Positions 7,585 through 14,999 of a stretch of DNA of 64,000 nt are shown here, piece by piece. The translations under genes were made by a program, and so were the position numbers. This DNA is from Rathayibacter sp. SW19 (lineage in GTDB: Bacteria > Actinomycetota > Actinomycetes > Actinomycetales > Microbacteriaceae): the NCBI RefSeq assembly GCF_030866825.1, contig NZ_CP133020.1:1426001-1490000 (forward strand). The letters are read 5' to 3'. Under the pieces are notes generated by a model. The model saw nothing but the letters and a program-made list of their open reading frames with translations. It was not told where the DNA came from and did no database searches. Positions within the stretch are counted from its first letter, which is position 1, and every line of letters starts with the position of its first letter.

Positions 7585-8673
7585 CTACACCTGGTCGCCG
7601 AGCTTGAACCCCTGTGCAGTGTCGCCGGAGCGGGTGTAGGAGAAGCCGTCGGCGCCGACTGTGACCTCTGACTCACGGGCGTGCGTGCGCTCGACGACCG
7701 GCTGCGGTTGCCCGTCCAAGTTGAGCACCGTCGACGCTTCCGCGTACCAGCTGGGCACAACGGGGTTGCCCCAGAAGTCGCGGCGCTGGTTGTCGTGCAC
7801 ATCCCAGCGGATGACCGGGTTGTCCGGGTCGCCGGTGTAGTAGTCATGCGTGTAGATCTCGATGCGGTGACCGTCTGGATCGCGCAGGTAAAGGTAGAAC
7901 GCGTTCGAGACTCCGTGGCGGCCAGGGCCGCGCTCGATCATGTCCGAGCGGCGGATGGCGCCGAGATGATCGCAGATATGCAAGATCTGGGTGCGCTCGT
8001 GCGTCGCGAAGGCGACGTGGTGCAGGCGCGGGCCGTCGCCGCCGGTCAACGCGACGTCGTGCACGGTCGCCTTGCGGTACATCCAGGCGGCGTAGACGGT
8101 GCCGGCGGAGTCTTCGATATCCTCAGAGACCTTGAAGCCGACGCCCTCGTAGTAGCGCTGGGCGAATGGCACGTCGGGTGTGGTCACGTTGAAGTGGTCG
8201 AGCCGGGCGATGGCACCGGCGCCCTGCAGGTCGTAGCGCTGGGTGAAGCGTTCAACGTGCTCGGCGTCGTAGAAGAACTCGATCGGAAAGCCGAGCGGGT
8301 CCTCGATGCGAACCGCCTCACCGATGCCGCGGGTCGCGCCGGCCGGCCGGCGCTCGACCCGCACGCCGAGCTTGCGGTAGTAGGCCTCCGCGGCATCGAC
8401 TTCCGCTGCCGAGTGCACCCGGTAAGCAAGCACAGACAGCGCCGGAACCGGTCCGACACGCAGGATCAGCGAGTGGTGCAAGTACTCCTCGAACGCGCGC
8501 AGGTAGATGGCGTTCTCGTCCTCGTAGGTGACGACCAGTCCGAGCACATCGACGTAAAACGCGCGCGACGCGGCCAGGTCGCTCACGATGAATTCCGCAT
8601 AGGCGCAACGGATGACATCCGGTGGCGGAGCGGACGGGGAGGGAAGGCTGGGTGTGGCAAGTGGGTTCGTCAT
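7585..8673 (-). CDS. hpaD: 3,4-dihydroxyphenylacetate (homoprotocatechuate) 2,3-dioxygenase
   Basis: The 362-residue extradiol dioxygenase has two vicinal-oxygen-chelate halves. The metal ligands are recognisable as His in LDHFNVTTPDV, His in LHHVAFATHE and Glu in GHRIEIYTHDYY, as in the Brevibacterium and Arthrobacter homoprotocatechuate dioxygenases, which it also matches in length. It opens the catechol ring to 5-carboxymethyl-2-hydroxymuconate semialdehyde, the substrate of the adjacent hpaE product. It ends the minus-strand hpa operon; 167 bp of repeat-bearing DNA separates it from hpaE. Confidence 0.93.
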   Translation of the reverse strand: MTNPLATPSLPSPSAPPPDVIRCAYAEFIVSDLAASRAFYVDVLGLVVTYEDENAIYLRAFEEYLHHSLILRVGPVPALSVLAYRVHSAAEVDAAEAYYRKLGVRVERRPAGATRGIGEAVRIEDPLGFPIEFFYDAEHVERFTQRYDLQGAGAIARLDHFNVTTPDVPFAQRYYEGVGFKVSEDIEDSAGTVYAAWMYRKATVHDVALTGGDGPRLHHVAFATHERTQILHICDHLGAIRRSDMIERGPGRHGVSNAFYLYLRDPDGHRIEIYTHDYYTGDPDNPVIRWDVHDNQRRDFWGNPVVPSWYAEASTVLNLDGQPQPVVERTHARESEVTVGADGFSYTRSGDTAQGFKLGDQV

Positions 8674-8709
8674 TGAGGTGTCCTTAATGTTGTGATGATC
8701 GAGTAACTA

Positions 8710-8850
8710 CCGGTCCGGTGATCGAGTAGCGAGGAACGAGCGTATCGAGATCTGCTCACTCGGTCTCGATACGCGGCCTCGTACCTCGCTCGCTACTCGA
8801 CCAGCGGTGGGACTCGCTACTCGACCAGCGGCGGGACTCGCTACTCGACA
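8710..8850. repeat. Dispersed GTCGAGTAGC...GTATCGAGAC repeat cluster between hpaD and hpaE
   Basis: One inverted pair (GATCGAGTAGCGAGGAACG and its near complement ending CTCGCTACTCGACC) is followed by short direct copies of GGGACTCGCTACTCGACCAG. The last copy runs into hpaE: the minus-strand GTCGAGTAG provides the final Val-Glu and the TAG stop. Relatives occur near 11.9, 13.0 and 61.5 kb. Confidence 0.85.
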
Positions 8851-10358
8851 AGAGGCGTTGCGCCGAAGCGCGCCGTGTGCACGTCGCCGAGGGTGATGTG
8901 CACGGATTGCTGGTCGGTGTAGAAGTCGATCGAGCGGTAGCCTCCCTCGTGGCCGAGACCGGATGCCTTCACCCCGCCGAACGGGGTGCGCAAGTCCCGC
9001 ACATTGTGCGAATTGAGCCATACCATGCCCGCTTCGACCGACTGGGCAAAGGTGTGGGCGCGCTTGAGGTCGCTGGTCCAGATGTAGGCGGCGAGGCCGT
9101 AGCGCACCCCGTTTGCAAGCGAGAGCGCTTCGGCATCCGTGTCAAACGGGGAGATGGTGACGACGGGGCCGAAGATCTCCTCCTGAAATATGCGGGCATC
9201 CGGTGCGACATCCGCGAACACGGTGGGTGCGACGTAGCTGCCGTTCTCGTGTCCGGCCGGCAGCGAGGCTGGTCGCCCACCGCCGGCGAGCAGCCGCCCC
9301 TCGCCCTTGCCGATTTCGACGTAGCTCATCACCTTTGCGTAGTGCTCCGGATGCACAAGCGTGCCGACCTCGGTCGCCGGATCGTGCGGGTCGCCGACCA
9401 CGATGTTGGCAGCCCTCGCGGCATATCGTGAGCAGAACTCGTCGTAGATCGAGTGCTCGACCAGGATGCGGCTGCCCGCAGTGCAGCGCTCGCCGTTCAG
9501 CGAGAACACGCCGAACAGGGTCGAGTCGATGGCGGCATCCAGGTCGGCATCCGCGAAGACGACGGCAGGCGACTTGCCGCCCAGCTCCATCGACAGCCCC
9601 TTCAAGAACGGTGCAGCGTTGCCGAAGATCAGCTGGCCGGTCGTGCTTTCTCCGGTGAACGAGATCAGCGGCACATCCGGATGCTTGACCAGCGCATCGC
9701 CCGCCTCCTCGCCGAGCCCGTTGACCAGATTGAACACACCGTCGGGCAACCCCGCGTCGCGGAAGATCTCCGCCCACAGGCTGGCCGACAGCGGCGTGAA
9801 CTCGGCCGGCTTCAGCACAACCGTGCAGCCGGAGGCCAGCGCAGGGGCGAGCTTCCAGCTCTCCAGCATGAACGGCGTGTTCCACGGTGTGATCAGGCCC
9901 GCAACACCGATCGGCTTGCGGTTGACGTAGTTGAGCTGGCGGCCGGGCACCTTGAACGCATCGTCAGCCTGGGCGACGATCAGGTCGGCGAAGAAGCGGA
10001 AGTTTTCCGCCGCGCGCTGCGCCTGCCCGAGCGCCTGGGTGATCGGCAGGCCGGTGTCGAAGGTCTCGAGTTCCGCGAGTTTCGCGTCTTCGGATTCGAC
10101 AGCATCCGCAATTCTGTTGAGCACGCGCGAGCGAGCGCGGGGCAGCATCCGCGGCCAGGGGCCGTCGCGGAAGGCGCGGGTCGCTGCGGCGACGGCGAGG
10201 TCGATGTCCTCTTTCTGGCCGGCCGCGGCCTTTGTGTAGGGCTCGCCGGTCACCGGGTCGAGCACGTCGAAGGTCTTGCCGGAGACGCTGTCGACGAATT
10301 TTCCGTCGATGAAGTGCTGAATTCGGCTGGGCAGATTGTCGGGGATGAAGTGGCTCAT
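8841..10358 (-). CDS. hpaE: 5-carboxymethyl-2-hydroxymuconate-semialdehyde dehydrogenase
   Basis: The 505-residue aldehyde dehydrogenase begins MSHFIPDNLPSRIQHFIDGK. It has the Rossmann/NAD segment (ITPWNTPFML), the general base Glu in MELGGKSPAVV, and the catalytic Cys in GERCTAGSRI. It oxidises the ring-cleavage semialdehyde to 5-carboxymethyl-2-hydroxymuconate with NAD. ATG at 10358 overlaps the TGA of the GntR gene (ATGA); the longer upstream frame is the shadow of that gene. The stop codon lies inside a dispersed repeat. Confidence 0.9.
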   Translation of the reverse strand: MSHFIPDNLPSRIQHFIDGKFVDSVSGKTFDVLDPVTGEPYTKAAAGQKEDIDLAVAAATRAFRDGPWPRMLPRARSRVLNRIADAVESEDAKLAELETFDTGLPITQALGQAQRAAENFRFFADLIVAQADDAFKVPGRQLNYVNRKPIGVAGLITPWNTPFMLESWKLAPALASGCTVVLKPAEFTPLSASLWAEIFRDAGLPDGVFNLVNGLGEEAGDALVKHPDVPLISFTGESTTGQLIFGNAAPFLKGLSMELGGKSPAVVFADADLDAAIDSTLFGVFSLNGERCTAGSRILVEHSIYDEFCSRYAARAANIVVGDPHDPATEVGTLVHPEHYAKVMSYVEIGKGEGRLLAGGGRPASLPAGHENGSYVAPTVFADVAPDARIFQEEIFGPVVTISPFDTDAEALSLANGVRYGLAAYIWTSDLKRAHTFAQSVEAGMVWLNSHNVRDLRTPFGGVKASGLGHEGGYRSIDFYTDQQSVHITLGDVHTARFGATPLVE

Positions 10359-11224
10359 CGGTGTCGATCTCCTTGAACGGCGGTGGCTTGAACGGGGGCT
10401 GTGTGATTGTCGGCTGTGTGAATGTCGGCTGTGTGAACGGCAGTTGACGGATGCTTGTGCTCGGTTTGGTAGGTCAGGAACGCGTCGAGCGTTGCCGTGC
10501 GATGCGCGCGGGCGGCCAGTTCGATCGTGAGGGGCTCCGCACCGCTTTCGATCAGGCGCAGCAGGTCTTCGTGTTCGACGACGGATTGACGGGCGCGACC
10601 CGGAACGAAGCCGAAGGTCGAATCCCGCAGCACGCGCAGCCGGTTCCAGCCGCGGTGCACGAGGTCGAGGATGTGCGGGTTCGTACACTCTTCGAAGAGC
10701 ACGGCGTGAAACTCGAGGTTGAGCTCGGTGAATCGGTGCGGCCGAAAGTCGTCGAGGCAGGCGATCATCTCATCGTTGATCGTTCGTGCCCGCGCGATGT
10801 GATCGGCGGTGACGAACGGTGCCGCGAGTCTCGTCGCCGCACCCTCCACAAGGGCGAGCGTCTCCATCGTGTAGACATATTCGGATTCGTGCACCATCGC
10901 GACCTGCGCGCCGACGTTGCGTTCGTAGGTGACGAGGCCCTCTGCCTCGAGCCGTCGAATGGCCTCGCGCACAGGCACGACGCTCATTCCGAGGTCACCG
11001 GCGAGCTGGGCGAGCACGAGCCGATAACCGGGGGAGTAGTTGCCGCCATTGATCCGGTCCCGAATCCAGTCGTACGCGAGTTGCGACTTGCTCGGGGCGC
11101 TCGCCGTGTCGGCTACTATTGACGCGGCCGACGGTGGGGCTACGGCTGTTGAAGCAACCTGTGTTGAAAGTGCTGGCGTTGTCGTTACTGCTGCTGAAGC
11201 CACTGCGCGTACCGAGCCTTCCAT
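10355..11224 (-). CDS. GntR-family regulator (FCD/FadR subgroup) of the hpa cluster
   Basis: The 289-residue protein has an N-terminal winged helix (SVVPVREAIRRLEAEGLV) and a C-terminal FCD ligand domain with candidate metal-binding residues (DEMIACLDDF, LNLEFHAVLFE). The first 45 residues are low-complexity Ala/Ser/Thr/Val, so the true start may be inside; ATG at 11224 would overlap the preceding gene by 40 nt. The tail holds a 15-bp tandem repeat read as HTADI-HTADN-HTAPV. Lying between the FAH-RraA gene and hpaE, it probably controls the cluster, and palindromes of the form TCGTATACGA fit FCD operators. Confidence 0.87.
   Translation of the reverse strand: MEGSVRAVASAAVTTTPALSTQVASTAVAPPSAASIVADTASAPSKSQLAYDWIRDRINGGNYSPGYRLVLAQLAGDLGMSVVPVREAIRRLEAEGLVTYERNVGAQVAMVHESEYVYTMETLALVEGAATRLAAPFVTADHIARARTINDEMIACLDDFRPHRFTELNLEFHAVLFEECTNPHILDLVHRGWNRLRVLRDSTFGFVPGRARQSVVEHEDLLRLIESGAEPLTIELAARAHRTATLDAFLTYQTEHKHPSTAVHTADIHTADNHTAPVQATAVQGDRHR
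10396..10442. repeat. 15-bp tandem repeat in the 3' end of the GntR gene
   Basis: Roughly three copies of a 15-bp unit close to GCTGTGTGAATGTCG (plus strand) encode His-Thr-Ala-rich pentapeptides in the C-terminal tail of the GntR protein. The unit length is a multiple of three, so copy change would keep the frame. Confidence 0.75.
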
Positions 11225-12816
11225 TCTGCGTTCATGGGGAACAGGCCGTCCACGGCAGCACCGGCCGCCACCTGCTCGGCAACCCAGGCGTCTTCGCGCT
11301 CCTTGGCGTGCGCTTCGTCGATGACCTCGGCGGCGATTGCGGCCGGGATGACGATGACGCCATCGCCGTCACCGACGATGAGGTCGCCTGGCTGCACCGC
11401 GGCGCCGCCGCAGTCGATCGTGAGGTCGGTCTCCCACGGCACGTGTTTGCGGCCGAGCACCGACGGATGCGGTCCCTTCGAGAACGTAGGAATCTCCAGT
11501 TCTGCGACCACGTCGTAATCGCGCACGCCACCGTCCGTGACGATTCCGGCGGCTCCGCGCACCTGAGCGCGAAGGGCGAGCACGTCGCCGACCGTGCCGG
11601 TGCCGAGCTCGCCGCGTGCCTCGATCACGAGCACTTCGCCGGGGTTCACCGCGTCGAAAGCCCGTTTCTGCGCGTTGTAACCGGCGCCGTGGCTCGCGAA
11701 CAGGTCGGGGCGGAAGGGGATGAACCGCAGTGTGCGAGCCAACCCCGCCAGATGCGCGCCCGGCTTGTTGCTGTGCACACCCTCGATGAAAATGTCATGG
11801 TAGCCGCGCTTGCGCAGCGACGCGCTGAGTGTGGCAACGGCGGTCTCCGCGAGCTTCGCGCGCCATTCGTCTGTCAGTACGAAGACCGGCTGTTCGGTGG
11901 TCGAGTAGCGAGCGCCCCCGTCGGTGGTCGAGTAGCGAGCGCCAGCGAGCGTATCGAGACCCGTATCGACACCCGCGTCCTCACGCTTTTCGGTGGTCGA
12001 GTAGTGAGCGCCAGCGAGCGTATCGAGACCCGCGTGCGCAACCCCCGCGGCGGCAACCCCCCACGCCTCCGCCCGCTGCGTCTCATCCACGCTCGGCTGC
12101 GCGCCGAAGTCGCCGAACGGCACGGTTCCCTGAGCGATGGTGGTGCGCAGTCGTCCGGACGTCGGTGCGCCCGGCGCGGTGGGTGCATCCACCTCGACTT
12201 CGACGACATCGCCCGGCTGCACCACCGAGGAGCCGGCCGGTGTGCCGGTCAAGATCACATCCCCTGGCTCCAGCGTGAGCAGCTGTGACAGGTCGGCCAC
12301 CAGCCTGGCGAACGGGAACAGCAGTCCGCTTGAGCTGTCATCCTGCACGAGCTCGCCGTTCACCCAGGTGCGCACGCGCAGTGCGGCCGGGTCGATGCCC
12401 TCGGCCGGGATCACGACCGGCCCGAGCGGAGTGAACCCGTCGCCGCCCTTCGAGCGCAGGTTTGAACCCTTGTCCGCAACGCGAAAATCGTATACGCCGA
12501 AATCGTTCGCCGCCGTGACGCCTGAGACGGCGGCCCAACCCTCGCCGGGGCTGACTCGGCGGGTCGTGCGGCCGATGATCAGTGCGATCTCGCCCTCGAA
12601 GGCGAGCAATTCCGTGCCGGCTGGGCGTTCGAGTGTTCCGCCCGATGCGGCCACGGATGTTGCGGGCTTGAGAAAGTAGGACGGCTGCGCCGGCGTGCGC
12701 CCACGCTGCTCGGCGCGCGAACGGTAGTTCAGGTGCACCGCTATGATCTTGCCCGGCCGTCTTTCGTTCCCTGAGCTTGTCGAAGGGGCGGCACCGGTTG
12801 TTGCGGATTCGCTCAT
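11185..12816 (-). CDS. Fusion of FAH-family isomerase/decarboxylase (HpaG-like) with an RraA-like domain
   Basis: The 543-residue product has two enzyme modules. Residues 24-230 are a fumarylacetoacetase-like domain (LLAFEGEIALIIG with metal-binding Glu74 and Glu76, NDFGVYD with Asp105, LTGTPAGSS), as in HpaG, which decarboxylates and isomerises 5-oxo-pent-3-ene-tricarboxylate. Residues 310-540 resemble RraA/HMG-aldolase proteins (GIVTDGGVRDYD, VVAELEIPTFSKG, DGDGVIVIP). The linker, residues about 262-308, is a translated dispersed repeat. It probably replaces the two HpaG halves or adds an aldolase/decarboxylase activity. A GntR-type palindrome lies 35 nt upstream. Confidence 0.85.
   Translation of the reverse strand: MSESATTGAAPSTSSGNERRPGKIIAVHLNYRSRAEQRGRTPAQPSYFLKPATSVAASGGTLERPAGTELLAFEGEIALIIGRTTRRVSPGEGWAAVSGVTAANDFGVYDFRVADKGSNLRSKGGDGFTPLGPVVIPAEGIDPAALRVRTWVNGELVQDDSSSGLLFPFARLVADLSQLLTLEPGDVILTGTPAGSSVVQPGDVVEVEVDAPTAPGAPTSGRLRTTIAQGTVPFGDFGAQPSVDETQRAEAWGVAAAGVAHAGLDTLAGAHYSTTEKREDAGVDTGLDTLAGARYSTTDGGARYSTTEQPVFVLTDEWRAKLAETAVATLSASLRKRGYHDIFIEGVHSNKPGAHLAGLARTLRFIPFRPDLFASHGAGYNAQKRAFDAVNPGEVLVIEARGELGTGTVGDVLALRAQVRGAAGIVTDGGVRDYDVVAELEIPTFSKGPHPSVLGRKHVPWETDLTIDCGGAAVQPGDLIVGDGDGVIVIPAAIAAEVIDEAHAKEREDAWVAEQVAAGAAVDGLFPMNAEWKARYAQWLQQQ
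11893..12033. repeat. Dispersed repeat copies inside the coding linker of the FAH-RraA fusion
   Basis: Three copies of the GGTCGAGTAG...GCGAGCGTATCGAGAC family lie here. On the minus strand they are translated in frame, with no stop, as the similar peptides GLDTLAGAHYSTTE and GLDTLAGARYSTTD plus GARYSTTE. The plus-strand sequence matches the intergenic copies near 8.7, 13.0 and 61.5 kb. Confidence 0.85.
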
Positions 12817-12849
12817 GACGTCATCGTCTCCGTTTCAGGTAGTATCACA

Positions 12850-12863
12850 AATCATATACGATC
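12850..12863. promoter_or_regulatory. Putative GntR operator upstream of the FAH-RraA gene
   Basis: AATCATATACGATC differs from the perfect palindrome GATCGTATACGATC upstream of hpaH at only two positions. It lies about 35 nt before the ATG at 12816 and matches the TCGT-AT-ACGA type of site bound by FCD-class GntR proteins. Confidence 0.55.
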
Positions 12864-12920
12864 GAATGGGATTCGTAAATAGCTGCTATCGCTGGTTGAT
12901 ACGCTGCACCACTCGACCGA

Positions 12921-13230
12921 CACCGCTGGTCGAGTAGCCCGCGAGCGAAGCGAGCTGGCGTATCGAGACCCGTACTTCGCGCTGCACCATCCGCGTCTCG
13001 TACGGGTCTCGATACGCGTATTCGCTGCGCTCATGCGCTACTCGACCGCCGGGGGTGCTGGCGCACGCTACTCGACCGGCACCGCTGGTCGAGTAGCCCG
13101 CGAGCGAAGCGAGCTGGCGTATCGAGACCCGTACTTCGCGCTGCACCATCTGCGTCTCGATGCGGGTCTCGATACGCGTATTCGCTGCGCTCATGCGCTA
13201 CTCGACCACCGGGGGTGCTGGCGCTCGCTA
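12921..13230. repeat. Tandem duplication (about 159-bp unit) of dispersed repeats
   Basis: The block from 12921 to 13079 is repeated almost exactly from 13080. Each unit holds a GTCGAGTAGCCCGCGAGCG motif, a GTATCGAGACCCGTACTTCG motif and their inverted partners, so each can fold into a long hairpin. The second copy runs into hpaI and supplies its TAG stop. Together with the operator at 12850 this fills the 411-bp gap between hpaI and the FAH-RraA gene, where I see no gene. Confidence 0.85.
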
Positions 13231-14052
13231 CTCATCCGCGGTCGGGCCGCTTGCGGCATCCGGTTCGCTGTCGGCAGGCAGGTAAGCAGCCGCGAGGGCT
13301 TCGGCACCGCGCGCCAGCAGCGTTACATCCGATCCGACGAAGACGAAGTCGGCCCCGGCGGCCAGATAGTGGTTGGCCATCGCCGGTGCGAATGCGTTGA
13401 CGCCGACGTGTGTGCCCAGCCGTTTCGCAACGGTGATGGTGTGCTCGACGGAGGAGACGACATTCGGATGGTCCTGCTGGCCGAGGTGCCCCATCGACGC
13501 GGCGAGGTCGGCCGGCCCGAGGAAGATGCCGTCGATGCCTTCGAGGGCGGCGATCTCCTCGGCGTTGCTGACCGCCTCCGCGGTCTCGATCTGCACGAAC
13601 AACGACACCAGTTCGTGTGCGCGTGCCAGATAGTCGTCGACGCGGCTCCACCGCGATGAGCGGGCAAGGGCGCTGCCGACGCCGCGCACGCCGAGCGGAG
13701 GGTAGCGCATCGCGCGCACCATGGCGCGGGCCTCGTCAGCCGAATTGACCATAGGCGCGAGCAGATTCTGCGCGCCGGCGTCGAGCAGTTGCTTGACGAG
13801 CACGGTGTCGGCAGACGGCAGCCGCACGAGCGGAGTGATCGGGTACGCGGCGACAGCTTGAAGCTGCGCCAGGACCGACTCGAGTGTGTTCGGCCCGTGC
13901 TCGCCGTCGATGAGCAACGCATCCAGGCCGCTTCCTGCGCAGATTTCGGCGACGAGCGGACTCGTCGAGCACACCCAGATGCCGATCTGCGGGCGCGTCG
14001 ACGCCGCGAGTCGATCGGCGAACGTCGGCGGCAGTTCTACTCGAAACGACAT
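13228..14052 (-). CDS. hpaI: 4-hydroxy-2-oxo-heptane-1,7-dioate aldolase (HpcH/HpaI family)
   Basis: The 274-residue product has class II aldolase signatures: LLIDGEHGPN, PLVRLPSAD, the metal-ligand Glu in VQIETAEAV, and GIFLGPADLAASMG. It cleaves the hpa intermediate to pyruvate and succinate semialdehyde. ATG at 14052 (MSFRVELP) is preferred; upstream in-frame sequence belongs to hpaH, whose end it overlaps by 16 nt. The stop codon TAG falls within the dispersed repeat. Confidence 0.9.
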   Translation of the reverse strand: MSFRVELPPTFADRLAASTRPQIGIWVCSTSPLVAEICAGSGLDALLIDGEHGPNTLESVLAQLQAVAAYPITPLVRLPSADTVLVKQLLDAGAQNLLAPMVNSADEARAMVRAMRYPPLGVRGVGSALARSSRWSRVDDYLARAHELVSLFVQIETAEAVSNAEEIAALEGIDGIFLGPADLAASMGHLGQQDHPNVVSSVEHTITVAKRLGTHVGVNAFAPAMANHYLAAGADFVFVGSDVTLLARGAEALAAAYLPADSEPDAASGPTADE

Positions 14053-14822
14053 GTGATAGCTCCCAGGTCCCCATAGTCGGCGTGCACAGTGTCGCTCTTC
14101 GACACCCACATCGGCCGGGTGAACGATCCGGCCAGAATGATCTCGCCGGCCTCGAGCACGGTGCCGTGCTGGGCGAGCTTGTTGGCCAGCCAGAACACCC
14201 CAGCGGCCGGATGCCCGAGCACCGCGGCTGCAACCCCGGACTCTTCGATCGTCTCATTGCGATACAGCAGTGCAGACACCCAGCGCAGATCGACCTTGTC
14301 GACCTTCACTGGGCTCCCGCCGACGACCATCGCGCCGAGGGCCGCGTTGTCTGAGATGGTGTCGACAATCGTGCGGCCGGCCAGCTCGACGCGGGAACTC
14401 AGGACCTCCAGCGCCGGAACGACGTAGGCGGTGGCATCCAGCACGTCGAAAAGGGTGCAGTTCGGGCCGGCGAGCGGCTTGCCGAGCACGAACGCGAGTT
14501 CGACCTCGATGCGCACATTGGAGAATGCGTCGAACGGGATGACGGACCCGGTTTGGTAGACCGCGTCATCGAAGATCACCCCGTAGTCCGGCTCGGTAAT
14601 GCCCGTGGCCACCTGCATCACCTTGGAGGTCAGCCCGATCTTGTGGCCGGCGATGCGGCGGCCGGCGGCCAAACCGCGTTCCTTCCAGACGTTCTGCACG
14701 GCATAGGCGTCGTCCACCGTCATTTCCGGATGCCGCGCCGTGATGAGCGGCACAGTCGCGTGGTCTCGCTCAGCGGCGGCGAGTTCGTCGGCGATCGCTT
14801 CAATGATCGAATGGTGCAGCAC
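14037..14822 (-). CDS. hpaH: 2-oxo-hept-4-ene-1,7-dioate hydratase
   Basis: The 261-residue product matches HpaH/MhpD hydratases: MTVDDAYAVQ, AGHKIGLTSKVMQ, PDYGVIFDD, EVELAFVLGK (metal-binding Glu pair) and DNAALGAMVVGG. It hydrates the hpa dienoate to 4-hydroxy-2-oxo-heptanedioate, the substrate of hpaI. An open frame continues to a GTG at 14948, but that would start inside a palindromic operator and add a Gly/Asn/Asp-rich stretch; GTG at 14822, preceded by TTGGAG, gives the normal family length. Confidence 0.88.
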   Translation of the reverse strand: MLHHSIIEAIADELAAAERDHATVPLITARHPEMTVDDAYAVQNVWKERGLAAGRRIAGHKIGLTSKVMQVATGITEPDYGVIFDDAVYQTGSVIPFDAFSNVRIEVELAFVLGKPLAGPNCTLFDVLDATAYVVPALEVLSSRVELAGRTIVDTISDNAALGAMVVGGSPVKVDKVDLRWVSALLYRNETIEESGVAAAVLGHPAAGVFWLANKLAQHGTVLEAGEIILAGSFTRPMWVSKSDTVHADYGDLGAITCRFE

Positions 14823-14932
14823 GTGTTCTCCAACCTCGTTGTCGGCGGTCTCGTAGACGCCAGCACCGGCGTTGCCGCCGCCGTTGTTGTCGTCATTGTC
14901 GTCTGTGTTCGGCCCTGCCAAGCTGACAACTT

Positions 14933-14946
14933 GATCGTATACGATC
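14933..14946. promoter_or_regulatory. Perfect 14-bp palindrome upstream of hpaH (putative GntR operator)
   Basis: GATCGTATACGATC is a perfect palindrome between the aldehyde dehydrogenase gene and hpaH. It has the TCGT/ACGA half-sites expected for FCD-class GntR regulators, one of which is encoded in this cluster. Near copies occur at 12850 and 31024. Confidence 0.65.
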
Positions 14947-14999
14947 ACTCGCTCGCTTGGTCAGGCGTCCTGAGCTACAGCTGCGCTGGCGAGCGATCC

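Noticed and set aside
11893..12033. CRISPR-like or insertion-sequence interpretation of the repeat cluster
   Set aside because: Copies are inverted as well as direct, spacers are irregular, and no cas or transposase gene is nearby; they fit a dispersed intergenic repeat family.
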